Source: Paraphoma chrysanthemicola (Eukaryota > Ascomycota > Dothideomycetes > Pleosporales > Phaeosphaeriaceae). From it: a stretch of 64,000 nucleotides of DNA. Of the stretch, positions 22,522 to 34,406 are shown piece after piece (the stretch's first letter is position 1; every line of letters starts with the position of its first letter). The stretch spans positions 806,001 to 870,000 of the forward strand of contig JAGMWG010000013.1 of the NCBI GenBank assembly GCA_020744225.1. The letters are read 5' to 3'. The position numbers and the translations under genes were made by a program. The notes under the pieces are model-generated. The model ran no database searches. It had not been told where the DNA came from and was given only the letters and a program-made list of their open reading frames with translations.

Positions 22522-24449
22522 CTAGGCACCGCGACGCTGCGGACATTTATCAGACCAATGTCCCGTCTGCCCACATTTAAAGCATTCACCTTTTGAAAAG
22601 GTCCGTGAAGGGGTCTTGGCGCTTCTTCCCCTTGAGCTTGTGCAGCTGCCGGACCAGTGGCCGGGCTGGCCGCAAGTATAGCAGTTCCCGCTGCCGGATG
22701 ACGCTGACGACCTCGGCGGAGTTACGCTTCTCGTCTGGGGCCTTGGGCAATCTTTGGCCCAGTGGCCCGTTTTCCCGCAGCTGTAGCAGCTATTGGTTGA
22801 AGGAGACTTAGACGGTGTGGTGCTTCCTTTCTTAGAGTATGGGCACTTGTCGCTCCAGTGGCCGGGTCTACCGCAAGTAAAGCAGTCGTTACTAGAAGAA
22901 CTCTGTGCCGGCGTTCCCGAAGCCGCTGATTGAGAACCCGAAATGGATAGCTTATTAAGGGACTCGCTTAGCGTAGCGACACCATTCGCAGGACTTGCCG
23001 CTAAGGTCTTTTGCCTGTCATCGTACTCCCTACCTAAGGCATCCTCGAAGCTAACGGCAAGTTTTCTGAAAGCCTCGTGCACAAGGTCCGGAGTATAAGT
23101 CCATCCCGTCGACTCCTCTGAAAAAGACTTCGTTAGATCCTCAATAAACCGTATTGTAATCTTCTCTATACTCCGCTTCAATCCTCGAGACGTACTCGCC
23201 AAATATTGGTTGCTCCACAAATTTTTGTACAAGCCCCGCTGACACTGCACTAAATCTGGGATATCGTCTCTCACGAACTCGAGCGTCTGCTGGCTGATGT
23301 GCTTTTCTAACTTTACTAGCGCAGACTCCGGCATCAAAGTTGTGAACTGTCTTGTGGCCTCGGATACGGCTAGTAGAGCATCACAGATGCCTTCTGATGT
23401 ATTCTGGTGGAAGACGAAGAATTCATAGAGATCCCACGAGCTTTGAGACGTATATGCTGAGGACATCATATGGTTGAAGGTTTTTTTGAGGCTCTTCAAG
23501 CCGTTATCGAAAGACTTGGTGTATGCCTTGTATTTCTTAGCAGTGTTGTCTGCCCTGGCTCCTCGAAGCTCGCGACGTGGTTTCGTCTGAAGCTCCTCGC
23601 CATCCGTACCCTTCTCTATAAAAAAGTCATTAGTATATACTATCACGAGTGATCGCGGAACGAACCTTTCATTAATTGAAGAGTTCTTTCTCGGCACCTT
23701 TTCCTTAGTTCTTTCATCCAATCATCTTCCTGCCAAGCTGTATTTAGCTCGCACAGCGCCTTGCACAGCTCCATAGCGAACAGTCTCCGGAAGCAGCTTT
23801 CATTCGGGCAGTAGTTGGCCACATAGCTGGGATGGAATCCGTTCACAACGCGGACAACGTGGCCATTTGGAAACTTCAAGCTGTGTACCTGATTGGTCCG
23901 ACCAGGCCCTTTCCCAGAAAAGGAGAGGTCGTCTTGACCATGAATCCGCCAGCACGCGAAGAGAACCTCGGGCTTTTTCGCGTCTACCATAGAGATGAAT
24001 GTGTTGTATGCACTCGCCGCTTCACTCGATAGTGCTTCCGAGGAGATCTGCTCGGTGATGAAAGGGAAGGCGTCGAATACGCTCGTCGTCTCAAGACCTC
24101 CAGGGCCATTCACAAAGGCGAGCGACTTGTCCAGGTAGGCCAGGGTATCACATTCGTCTCGAACCCAGTCCACATCTGCAGTGAAGACCTGTGACCTGGC
24201 TGGTTGCTGCAGCGCAATGACTAGACCACCTGTCGTGTCTGGTTTAGCAAGCCATGCGGCGAAACCCGCTTCGTGCTTAGTAGGAACGGTGTTGTCATCG
24301 CGGACCATGGTTTTCCCAAAGGCCCTAATTATGTCGACATGTTTGCCCACCTTACGAGAATGCCTCTGCTTGGCGTTCGGAAGAAATCGCTTAAGACGGT
24401 GATCGACGGGTATTCCGTTGCACAATTCGCTATCATTTGATGAATCCAT
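22522..24449 (-). CDS. Protein with four CCHC zinc knuckles
   Basis: Exon 1 (24449-23666) and exon 2 (23615-22522) join across a 50-nt intron with GTTCGT donor, TACTAATGAC branch and ATAG acceptor (phase 1) to give 625 aa. I chose MDSSNDSELC (24449); the open frame to 24623 looks non-coding. Residues about 504-620 hold four C-x2-C-x4-H-x4-C knuckles at roughly even spacing: CFTCGRPGHWSDKC, CYSCGKTGHWAKDC, CYTCGQPGHWSGSC and CFKCGQTGHWSDKC, separated by Ser/Thr/Pro-rich linkers. Zinc knuckles of this type bind single-stranded nucleic acid, as in CNBP/Gis2 and retroviral-type Gag. The N-terminal 300 residues (FVNGPGGLETTSVFDAFPF, VVNGFHPSYVANYCPNE) are folded-looking but not a family I can name. 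Possible origins are a cellular RNA-binding protein or a domesticated Gag; nothing decides between them. Confidence 0.85.
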
Positions 24450-25183
24450 TATCCGAGTAAAGGTCAGAACAATAGAGCTACCGAAAGATCTCCAACAGGA
24501 CATCGTAGTCATACATATGAACGGCAAAGTACCGTGCCGAGACAAGTCAAAGTATTGGATGTGGGGGCCGGTGCCTCTCACTGGATGCCCGATCGGGCCG
24601 TACCCGCGTTTGCGCAGCCACATTCATGCCTTTGATGCATCAAAGCCAATCAAGGAAGCCGCGGCGCGCGACCTGTCAAGCGTCTCCACGGGTTAGTCGA
24701 AATGTGCCGCAAACGAGCCGTGGCTTCGCTAACTTCAACCATTTCAAGAAACAATCCTTGACTGGGAGGTACCGCTTGGCGCCTCGATGGACGGCGATTT
24801 GGTCTAGAGTAGTTTTCGAGGATGCAGGATATACGTGTTACGAAGGAACTCGTTCCTTTTGAGCTGTAGGCCCGAGACCGAATTTGGTGTAGGCCCATCA
24901 CTCAGTAAACACGGGATCCTTCGTGTAGACTGTAGTTCGAGCAAACACTTTGGTGTTTCAATTTCGCCTCAGTATGAATACCCCATTCGCTTAGCTCCAG
25001 CATCGCCTTGCTAGGAGATGTCTGAGGCCGCTGACAAAGCGGTCAGACCGGTCAAGCGCGACCTACAACCAATTCCAACAACTTTAGCAATACCAACATT
25101 CAACCGGACGAGTTTTCTTCTGGTCGAAATCAGCCTTCCTCTTTATCATTCTCATATCAGTGTCAGGGGAAGATTCTTCCAAG
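24450..25183. other. Intergenic between divergent genes
   Basis: Upstream region shared by the zinc-knuckle gene (minus) and the membrane protein (plus). An ATG at 25018 opens a 65-codon ORF overlapping the membrane-protein start in another frame; it is more likely leader or a uORF than a gene. Confidence 0.4.
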
Positions 25184-26498
25184 ATGGCCGACGCTTTTAT
25201 GGGTCTCGCTGTTGAGTACACAGTACGGACCTTACCTGTCTCCGGTGTAGGCGACGATCCTCTGGGAATTTCTCAAGTCAGCGTGTTCTACGGGCCCGGA
25301 ACCTGGTCGGCTTGGTATTCGACCATCATCGCAGCTTGGATACAGTTGCTGGTGCAGCCAAAAAGAACGTTGGATCCGAACTCCTGGTTCTATATTCTAG
25401 CCATGAATTGGGCAGCAATAGACCTTTTTCGTCAAGTTCACTCTCTTCGCACCGCACAAGAACAAGGTCATTCCCTTGATGTTAGAAAGAAGTTCATGGG
25501 CCCGATTGCATCGCCATTTATGATTGTTTTCTGGGGATCGGTCCATGCCGTCGTTCAAAATGTGGTCGCCTTATTCGCTACGAGGCTAATCATCACCGCG
25601 GACAACAAAATGAAGGACAACATCAACATCGATGACCTGCGGGCTTGGTTTCGGGTTCTCTTCTCGCGCCGACTCATTCTGTCCATGGGACTAATACTAC
25701 CTTTGACGGCACTATCTGTCATGTTCTTCGACCCACCACTGCAGGACGACTTTCCAAAAGAAAGGGAGCACTACAAGTTCTTTCCCGCTCTTTACTGGGA
25801 AGGAATCGGAGGTGAACATGTCACTAGCGTTTTCTTCTCGGGCTGGGGAGGTCTTGCTATGCTTCCCATCTTCGTGGTATACACCATTTTGATGCTTCTT
25901 GTCATCTAAGAAAGGCGTCTTCGGGTCGTCATTGCATTCTTAAAGCCTCTAATCACACACATGCAGTCTTTTGTCGCATTCATTGGCTCTTCGATAGACA
26001 ACTCACTGCTATTCTCGACTATGGTACTGTGGTTGCGTAAACTTTTGTTGCTTTTCAGACGTCCTTTATATGTTGTGGCGTTTTGTTTCCTTCGCTTACT
26101 ATTATTGCGTGGCATCGGTGGAGGATTTCTCATATTCGAGGGTATTTTTGGCTTCTTTTTCCATCCCTGTAGTGACTGTGCATTACTTTTTCTACATTCT
26201 TAGCGTGACGAAGGTATCTGAGTCCTGTTTCTTCATGCCATTCGCACCACAGTCGATATATGACTGGGACCAGGCATTCTCCTTGACAGCAGGACTCATG
26301 CTACTAGTGTTTACAGATATTGTACCAGGTGTGAGACAGGGTGTGCGGCTCTTGAATAGGTTACCGGAGAGTGAAGGAAATGTCTTGGAGTTAGTCCTGG
26401 ACTATTTGAGTGTAGCTAAGCCTGAAGAGATGGAGATGGCGAATCTAGAGGCTGGTCTTGATAGTGGTAGCAATGAAGAACTAGCTGAGACCTATTAA
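25184..26498 (+). pseudogene. Multi-pass membrane protein, probably inactivated
   Basis: From ATG 25184 (MADAFMGLAVEYTVRTLP) 241 codons run to TAA at 25907-25909. Hydrophobic segments at IIAAWIQLLV, WFYILAMNWAA, FMIVFWGSVHAVVQNVVAL, LILSMGLILPLTALSVMFF and LAMLPIFVVYTILMLLV make it an integral membrane protein. After the TAA the same frame continues to read protein-like for about 55 codons (RRLRVVIAFLKPL, LLFSTMVLWLRKLLLLF). The coding signal then shifts to another frame (MLWRFVSFAYYYC onward, to 26498), with more membrane segments and an acidic tail. I found no phase-consistent intron covering both breaks. The simplest reading is one nonsense codon (CAA to TAA would do) plus a frameshift. 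A genuine 241-aa protein ending at 25909 remains possible. Family not recognised. Confidence 0.5.
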
Positions 26499-28451
26499 CG
26501 AGGTCTGAAATGGATATCGGGTTGAGGAAGCCCTTGGGGCCAGCGAGAACATCAGTAACGTGGGTGGTATGAATTTGCCATAGAGCGTAAAAGATCCTTC
26601 ATGCTCCGTTCGAGCGGTCTTGATTCTTATTGGACTCAGCTGAATGCTGGGTAGCTGAGTAGTTGTCGATCGTATTGGGTTAGACCACCTTCACCGATAA
26701 ACGTCAATCAAAGCAATCTGCATGTGAAACATTATAGTCATCAGTGTGAAAGACAGTTTAAGTTTAGAAGTCCGTTTGGGTAGCTATCATGATCTCAAGG
26801 TCCATTAGCACTCGGTACTCGGTGGATGAACTCGCAAAGGGTGAGACATCCGCCAATGACCGCGAGAGAGGAATCGATGAATTCATCACACACAGCTTGA
26901 AGCCGCTGGATCATAATGTGGCCGAGAGAAATGATCTGACTTCTTCTGGTGGCGGCGTCTCTGCGACTAGCTCTGATAGAGAGATCTCGGTCCAAAACTT
27001 ATATAGAGCTCACGTAACGGCGACACCTCGAGTATGGTGATTTAAAGCGGTATAGCTTTGAGCCCAAGGTAACGGGCGGCCTGTCCGTTTTGTACGATAT
27101 CACAATCTACGCCGGCACCAACGTGAGAAAACGACTTCTCGATATGGAAGTCATTTCTCTCACTACTTCCAGACTTGTCAATCGATTCTGGGATTGATTA
27201 GAGCCTGAACGTGGAGCCGTGGTTTACATGACCCCTCAATTCCCTTCCTGAATTGATCCACCTCTCTTTTCAAGCCGCTTTCCGTCCTTCTAAACATACC
27301 TATGCTCATGCGACCAGGATGGCATCCTTCCACTCGACGAAGATCCGCTACTATATACCTACAACGTCCCGTTCTCGACTTTATCGCCCCTCAGCATCTC
27401 TATCTACATTTTAAAAAACATAATCCGCTCATTATCTGGGATTGCTAGATGGGCTCTCTGATAGGCAACTTACAGCATCACCTGGTCTGGCTTCGATCTT
27501 GTTGAACCAACCCCATTGACGAGATGCGGAACACTTTTTGATGCCATGGTCATAGCCACAATCGAACCAATTCACGACCTGGCTCAACAATTTCGCAGCT
27601 TCGCATGTTCCGAACTCTTCACGGATCCCGAAACAAAATAGGCTGAAGCCCGCATGACGCTTCGTTCAGATTTAGACTTTGGACGCCATTCGTCATTGGA
27701 GCACTCGTACGACACGACCCGGCGCAGCTGCTGCGAAAGTTAACTATTGGTTGCCAGTGCCTCATTCCACTATGCTCGCTCGACTGCATGAATTTCTCGG
27801 TCCGAAGTGGCATTTGTGACCTTCCTACAGCGGCGCATGTTAGTCAGAGTAGGGTTATATTGAGATTGAGGTTCGCATCCGCGGTCTTGGCGATAAGGTA
27901 GCCTAGAACCCTAGAGTATATGTGGCTGTGTGCCTAGGTGTGCGTTTACAGACTTAGGAAACTGCGGATTTGCCTCAGGTTTGTTCGGCTTCTGTCTTTG
28001 TGGTAAGCGATTGGCCCTGATCGAGACATCAAAAATGCTTGCACGTACACCTTGAAGGCAGATAATGGCATCCAAGCGCTTGGTCTCCAGGCGGTCGACC
28101 CTTGCATGAGATGTGTTTTGAAGTGGATTCTCGGCATGCAACACGAGCCGCTTCAGCCACTACCTAGCTCCTCACAATTCTGCCTGAGCGTAGATTAACC
28201 AGAGTATGCCAACCCGGCGCTGCAAGCTCACCTAAAAAGAAGGTGATGCAGGTGAGCAGGAGATGTTGAGATGGAAGACACAAGTGTTAAACACGTCGCG
28301 TGGGGACTAGTACGGTTTTCCAAGCAGGGATCTAACCGAGTTTGTTTCCAGACATGTCTCAGCCTCAGCGGATTGCCGCCCGCTCAGCCTTGTGGCACAG
28401 TAAGTGTATAACATTGGGCACTTTCGTGTCTTCCCTCTTATCCATCACACA
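26499..28451. other. Intergenic, about 1.95 kb, no supported gene
   Basis: An ATG ORF at 26789-27040 (83 codons) shows no motif. An ATG at 28354 followed by a canonical GTAAGT donor at 28400 may be an alternative first exon of the next gene. Confidence 0.4.
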
Positions 28452-31400
28452 ATGGACGCGGTGATTTGGGCAGAATACCGCAAGCGCTACTGCAATCCGT
28501 CTGGCGTGCAGTACGCGTCCTTGAATCTCGATCGCTTCCGCAAAAGTCTCTTGCGCGACCATCCTACACGCCAGGCAGATGTTGACGATAGCTTGCGACG
28601 GTAAGGACTGAGTCAACCGGGATTTGAAGAGCCGACATTGATCAGAACAGTTTCGATCTGGAAGTTTGCGAAATTATCTGCGAGCGGTTCCCTACCAATG
28701 AACAGGGTCATTTCGAGAATCCCATAGCTGTGCGTGCGGCTCTGAAGGACCTGAGGCCAGATTTGAGCATGGACGCGGTTGATGGGAGGCTTGAGAAGTA
28801 AGCGCGCGACTGACATGACGACAAGGCCCAAACCACGTACTAATCCCTCATAGGATCGTCAAGCAGACTGTGTTCAGAAGAGTGCAACCATCGTCTACAC
28901 AAGAGGTCGCAGAGTCATCTTCATGTCCTTCAATTCTCTTCCAGTAAGTTGTCTGGTTGACCTGGTACTCCGATGGTGTCTCACGTCTGTGCAGGCCAAA
29001 CACAACGATGGCATGGGTACAGTCTGAGTACCGCCAGCGTTACTGCGACGAAGATGGAATGCCCAACAGATCTATGAACATAGACGTACTACGCGATCTG
29101 CTCCTCAAAGCACGCCCAGAAAATTCTGAGGAGATTAAAGGAGCTGTGAAGAAGTGCGTATTCCAGGCGTCAGCTGTTGCGTGGCTAATTTTGCTAGGCT
29201 CGGCATTCAGATCTGTGAAGTAAACTTGATCAAGAGTACTATTCCAGCAACGTTCTAATTGCCATTAGGACATTTGTGCTAGTTTTGAGACTGACAACAA
29301 AGGCTGTTTCAAGGAGCTTCAGTTGGTTGAGGACCAGCTGATTAAATATCGCACGGATCTTAATCAGCGCTCGGTGAGGAAAAAAGTGATCAAACAGTAA
29401 GACACAGATCGAATCGCTCGCGATTTTGAGTAATGTGCTGACTTTGGAAGGCTCCAAGATCAGAGGAAATCTTCGCTTCAAGCTCAAATGAGCACACATT
29501 CTGTAACGCCGATGCCGAAAGTACCTCTTCAGAAACTAGGGAGTCCGTCTCAGAATGGAGCAATCGGTTCTGATAGTGAGAGACTAAAGGAGTGGATAAG
29601 CTCGCAATACATGGAGCTGGGTTTCAAAAAGGCTGGCTTCATTGGCTGGCAACGCTTTGCAAAGGCTTTAACGCAAGAAAGGCCTGCCGAAGCTCAACAG
29701 ATTGGAGTGCTCCTACGCGAGTAGGTAATACTCATTCTTCTCCCCTAGAATGATGCTGACGGCATGCAGGCTTCGACAGCCCGGCCATGTGTACAGCCTC
29801 AAAGATCCTGGCATTATTCAACAGGAGAGAGCCAAAGCCAAAGCCAGTGGCGGCGTACAGCTCCCAAAAATTCAACAGGAAGCTTCGCCCGCAGATCTTG
29901 ATGCCACTCCAACAAAAGATACCAAAACCGAAAAAATAATTCCGACAAGCTCAGTCGTCACGAGAAGCATGGCTGAGCGGAAAGCCAACTCGCCCACTGA
30001 CAGTCCCGCTAATTCAATGAACGGTGAGGTTAGATTTACTCCTAATCAGCAACTCCAGGCACAGCTACGTAGGCTTGCGATATCAGACGAGGTAATATGC
30101 TCATAGGAAGGCCATTTGGACGGCTTGACTAACACCCGATAGAGTTCCAATGTCAGCGCCGTGGACTTGACGTCAGAAAGCTCCAGCGACGACGATGGCG
30201 ACGAAGGTGTCGGCCACGAAGAAGTCGAAGTCTTTGTAGAGCCAGACTTTGGTCTGATCGGCAGGCTCACGGCAGACCGGGCCAGAAACGTCGGTGGGAA
30301 CAATCACCTCGATGGCATCAATCGAGACATTGGGCATGCTCCCTTGCTTTCAGAGGCTATCGTTACTCAGCACGCGAGAGACCTCGTGCCTCAATTCGGA
30401 TTTCTCGGCTCTGAGCACACCGAAGGTCAAGATACCAAAGTGTTCCAAAATACCAACGTGCCATTCTCCACATTCATCTGCGGAGTCCAAGGTAGTGGGA
30501 AGAGTCATACCACCGCATGCATGCTTGAGAATGCACTGATAACATCACCGCATCTTGGGCGCCTCCAAGCTCCCGTGTCAGCCCTCGTATTTAGCTACAG
30601 CGAGTTCAGCAACGGAGGATCGGCCTTCGCCGTAAGTGAGGCTGCTTCCCTTGCTACGGCAAGTGAAGGTGTTGCTACTGGGCGTGTCAAAAAGGTGACC
30701 GTATTGACATCGCCGTCCAATCCTGCGATTACGAGATTCTACCGAGCGATTCCCGGTGTGGAAGTTCTGCCTTTCAAGCTCAAAGCCAGAACGTTGGACA
30801 TCGGAACGCTGTTAACTCTCATGGCTGTCAATGAGAAAGCGGAAGTTCCGCTCTACATGGCCAAAGTCGAGAGCATCCTTCGTGCTATTGCTACCGAGAG
30901 CAAGGATGGCTTGTTCGACTACAATCTATTCAAGGAGCGGCTCGCACTGGAGAATTTTGATCCGAAACAGACGAATATGCTGGAGATGAGACTGGGGCTA
31001 CTTGAGTCTTTCCTCGACAAGACGAACACGGTGCCAGACCCGAAGTATCGTCCTGGAGAGGTCACTATAATCGACCTCTCCGATCCCTTCGTCACCCCGA
31101 ACACCGCTTGCATCCTGTTCAAGCTCGGTCTTGAGCGTTTTATGCAATCAAGCGTGCCAGGCAAGATGGTAGTGCTGGACGAAGCACACAAGGTAAGGTT
31201 CCACAGAAGGTTCTGAAGCGTCCGCTGACATCAAGTCTAGTACATGCTGAACACTCCCGGCTCAAGAATACTCAACGACTATCTCGCGACGCTCATCCGT
31301 CTACAACGCCACAAAGGCGCTCGTATCGTCATTTCTACCCAGGAACCAACCGTTTCCACCGACCTGATCGCACTCTGCGCCGTTACTGTCGTGCATCGCT

Positions 31401-31639
31401 TTACCAGTCCTGCGTGGTACGCGGCGCTCAAGAAACACATCAACGCGATGGACGACGACAACGATACTATGCGACAGATCGAGTGTCTAGACACAGGTGA
31501 AGCGTTGGTCTATTCTCCCAATTCTGTCCTCGAAAAGAACTTTGACGGCAGCTTGGTTAAGGCTACAGGACGCCTGATGAGACTGAGTATCCGGAAGCGC
31601 ATTACACGTGATGGCGGTGAGTCAATAATGGCTATTTAG
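28452..31639 (+). CDS. HerA/FtsK-like P-loop ATPase with five N-terminal repeats (ten exons)
   Basis: Exons: 28452-28600, 28651-28797, 28854-28943, 28995-29153, 29198-29219, 29269-29396, 29451-29720, 29770-30091, 30143-31192, 31241-31639. All nine introns are 44-56 nt with GT-AG ends and matching phases; total 911 aa. Residues 1 to about 335 hold five units of about 48 aa with a shared pattern: an aromatic or Cys start (WAEYRKRYC, VCEIICERF, VQSEYRQRYC, ICEDICASF, ISSQYMELGF), a mid-unit LR--L, then RP and a helical end. A charged, low-complexity linker follows. From residue 430 comes the ATPase: Walker A GVQGSGKSHT (about 543), Walker B MVVLDEAHK (about 771-779), then LIRLQRHKGARIVISTQEP, the STQ-P sensor typical of HerA/VirB4/FtsK-type motors. 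Such motors pump DNA or act with nucleases; the substrate here is unknown. The start could instead be at 28354. Confidence 0.85.
29198..29219 (+). other. 22-nt microexon of the HerA-like gene
   Basis: Encodes LGIQICE plus one base of the preceding Lys codon. Without it repeat unit 4 lacks the start (ICEDIC) that aligns with VCEIIC of unit 2. Flanking introns are GTGCGT...GCTAATTTTGCTAG (44 nt) and GTAAAC...TTCTAATTGCCATTAG (49 nt), both phase-consistent. Confidence 0.75.
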
Positions 31640-32491
31640 TGGGGCACCGTGCGTCGCAACATTTCGTGCCGTGTCGACCAAGGCAGAGCCACTCTCAAAA
31701 CGCATGCTCATATCGGAGTGTGTGCGTCAAGAGCGTCGAACAAACGCCGAGAGCATTCTCTGGAGATATCAGGCCTTAGTGGTCCTGCGATGTTGAAGCT
31801 GATGGTGTGAAACGGGCACCAAATATTGCTGCATCTGTTGGTGAAGTTGGAGATTTGTATGCGGCATCTTGCGGACAATGAGGCGTTTGGCTGGATGTGC
31901 TTTCTTCATAGATCGTGATTTTGCATACTGCTTCGAAGTTGATGTGCACGGATACCCTAATAGAACTACTTTCGACAAGCCCATGCAGTTGATTGAATCC
32001 TGACGTGCGCTATCGACGGTACCACGAGGCAGTGCAAGTCATGTGCGCGCCACTGTGGGTAAGGGCAATTCGAGGATGAGCCGTAGTCATAGGCGCATGA
32101 AGGTCATTGCAGTATCCGTAGTCGGGCATGTCCACCGCGAAGTCATGGTGAATATTATTGCGTGCTTTGCTGAAGAAAAGTGCTGCTCGCACAGGATGTC
32201 TTCGGACAAATCCAAATTAGCGCGTTCAGCAACCAAACTCTCTCATTCGCAGCACCATGGATGCATCGCTCACTAAGGTGAATGACTGAGGTCACAATAA
32301 AGAAAGTAGTACCCTGCAGCCTTGTAAACTGCGTCACTTTGCTGCAAGACATACTGTGAAAAAGTGAAAGACAACGACATAGATGATAATCGCAGCACCT
32401 CGGTGCGAGCATTTGCAAACAAGTCAGCTTTCTTCGCTTTTGATATCTAGCTTATTATTCCACAACATTCGTATTGTTTCTATTAAAAAGT
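31640..32491. other. Intergenic, no gene seen
   Basis: Between two plus-strand genes. A GTGAGT at 31618 just before the HerA stop could be a donor to a further exon, but I see no coding continuation here. Confidence 0.45.
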
Positions 32492-33423
32492 ATGGCCATC
32501 GACGGACCCTACGAACATGCCATCCAAAAAGGCACCACACTCCTCCACCTCCTTGATACCAATCACAATCGCGACAACTCAATCAAACAGTCGCGCAACG
32601 TTTCTAAAAGCGCATTCACCTCCCCTCAAGATCTAGAATTGCATGGTTTCAAAGGCGAAGTTACGCACACATGTATAGACAATACCACTCTCGCTCCACT
32701 AGCGCCCACTCGGCACGATCTGGGACTCAATCACACGATGGTTTGCGATGGCGGTAATAATGTTATGGTCAAGCATACGCATTTGGAAAACCGGCTGGTT
32801 GATGGCGTTCAATATTCTGTACGTTCGCTTCCCCAGATATGGTACGGATGAGAGAGGCTTTTGGCCAATACGAGACCTAGGCTACACAAGCAACACACAT
32901 CCAAATCTGCAACCCGACCGAAGGCGTCTTAATAGCACACTCAAATCATTCCGCCGAATTCATGGCTGCCTTCAACGATCCACCTGTCCCAATCACAAAT
33001 ATCACGCCGCTGCATTACTGGTCGGATATCGCGTGGCTGCAATGGTTGATCGCATCTGACCACACCCGCACAAACATGTCGGTCTCTACTCCTACGAAGT
33101 CAGAGACGGTAATTCCGCCGATCAAGTTCGTGTTCAGGCTAAACATCCATCATCCACCAACTTACGTCATACTGAATAAGATCGCGGCCAAACAGTCGAG
33201 GAACACGTACGATGTGTGGCCGGGCGTGACATTTAATGTCGAGAGTGAGGAAGGAAGAGCGATATTAGGAACACCGCATGGTGCCGGGGTAGCATGGATG
33301 CTGATCCAGCGGCGCACAGAGTTGGGCGTGTGTGGGAGAAGGATCAACCGGGTAACGATGTTCTGGGCGGAAGGCGACGGGGTGATGTGGAAGTGGCCTA
33401 GTCTGTTATTCTGGATTGAATAG
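32492..33423 (+). CDS. Hypothetical protein, two exons
   Basis: Exons 32492-32818 and 32881-33423 join in phase 0 through a 62-nt GTACGT...CTAG intron, giving 289 aa. Coding in exon 2 extends 27 codons before its first ATG (THIQICNPTEGVLIAHSNHS), which supports the junction VQYS-ATQATHIQIC. There is no signal peptide or membrane segment, and no domain I can name. The C-terminus is rich in Trp (MFWAEGDGVMWKWPSLLFW). It lies tail to tail with the RWD gene (96 bases between stops). Confidence 0.72.
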
Positions 33424-33518
33424 CAGAGAGAAAAGTGGTGAATACATCACGCTTCGTGGAGGCAGACCGACCGCTGCCATTGCGTATGTAAGGATAAGCG
33501 CAAGAGAATGCAACATCT

Positions 33519-34406
33519 TCACATCAAAACCCGTTCCAAAACCCCACCTAAGCCCCTCTCCCCCAACCACTCCTCCACAGCCCTCATATCCCCTCTATTC
33601 ACCCTCTGGCCTCTCCTCTCGCCCACGCTATCCGTAATCTCCTCCATTCCCGCCCACACCCTCTGCACATCCGTCTCTCTGTACCGTTCGCTGACTTTCT
33701 TGTGGTGCGCGGGGATATCGCCCCAGCTCTCTGTCTTGATGAAGCGCATGTACTCGTCGATATTTTGAGACGTGCCTTCAACGCACAAAAGCCCGGGTTT
33801 GCCGGCGTATAGGAAGCCGGTGAGCGAGTAGCTGGGCGCGTGGATGATGAAGTCGTCGCGCTTGGAGCGGGTGGAGATGGAGGGGAAGTAGAACCAGACG
33901 CGAACGAGAGGGCCCGATGGAGTGTTCGGAGTAGATGTGGAGTGTTGGTTTATTAAGGAAATTGAGGTTTCGAGTTGTTTTGCGGCTGCTTCTTTGATGT
34001 GCTCAATGATTCCGAGAAGATCTTCGTCTTGAGGGATGTCAGTCATGAGTTGGTTTGTTGCTGCTTTGCTCAGCCATGGAGGCTGGACTATCCGGACTTT
34101 TGGTCTCGGTGCATCTTCAAGTTCCTCGCTGCCGTCGTGTGTGAATGGAAATAAGATATCGAGCAAGAGATTCTTATCGTCTGCGAGAATGGAGACTTGT
34201 AAGCTCACTGGTACGGAAGGTGCAGTTGTGAAGTTTGCCCCTGAGACTCCGTCATCTGAGAGGTTCCTCAGAATATCCATGCTCTTGCTTGCGCTGTCCT
34301 CCAGCACAGTGTCATCCGGATACATCGCTAGCAGAAGATCGATCTGGCCGAGCTGGAGCTCGATCAAATCGAGTGGCAACAGTTGCCATGATGATGTGCT
34401 GGTCAT
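33519..34406 (-). CDS. RWD domain-containing protein, RWDD2-like
   Basis: Single exon, 295 aa, ATG at 34406. Residues about 8-120 fit an RWD fold: a Leu/Glu-rich first helix (LIELQLGQIDLLLAMYPDD), then VSLQVSILADDKNLLLDILFPF and VRIVQPPWLSKAATNQLM. The C-terminal half (about 165-270), WFYFPSISTRSKRDDFI, YSLTGFLYAGKPGLLCVEG and WGDIPAHHKKV, matches the DUF1115 domain that follows RWD in RWDD2 proteins. The exact cellular role of this family is not established. It is the last gene before the transposon island, its start codon only about 165 bases from the element boundary. Confidence 0.88.
   Translation of the reverse strand: MTSTSSWQLLPLDLIELQLGQIDLLLAMYPDDTVLEDSASKSMDILRNLSDDGVSGANFTTAPSVPVSLQVSILADDKNLLLDILFPFTHDGSEELEDAPRPKVRIVQPPWLSKAATNQLMTDIPQDEDLLGIIEHIKEAAAKQLETSISLINQHSTSTPNTPSGPLVRVWFYFPSISTRSKRDDFIIHAPSYSLTGFLYAGKPGLLCVEGTSQNIDEYMRFIKTESWGDIPAHHKKVSERYRETDVQRVWAGMEEITDSVGERRGQRVNRGDMRAVEEWLGERGLGGVLERVLM

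Noticed and set aside
24450..24623. Extension of the zinc-knuckle protein to an upstream ATG
   Set aside because: Composition is not protein-like; the ATG at 24,449 starts the recognisable protein.
30161..31216. A separate 351-aa ATPase gene starting near 30,161
   Set aside because: Its first codon is not a proper start. The frame joins upstream exons through a GACTAAC intron and downstream through a 48-nt intron.
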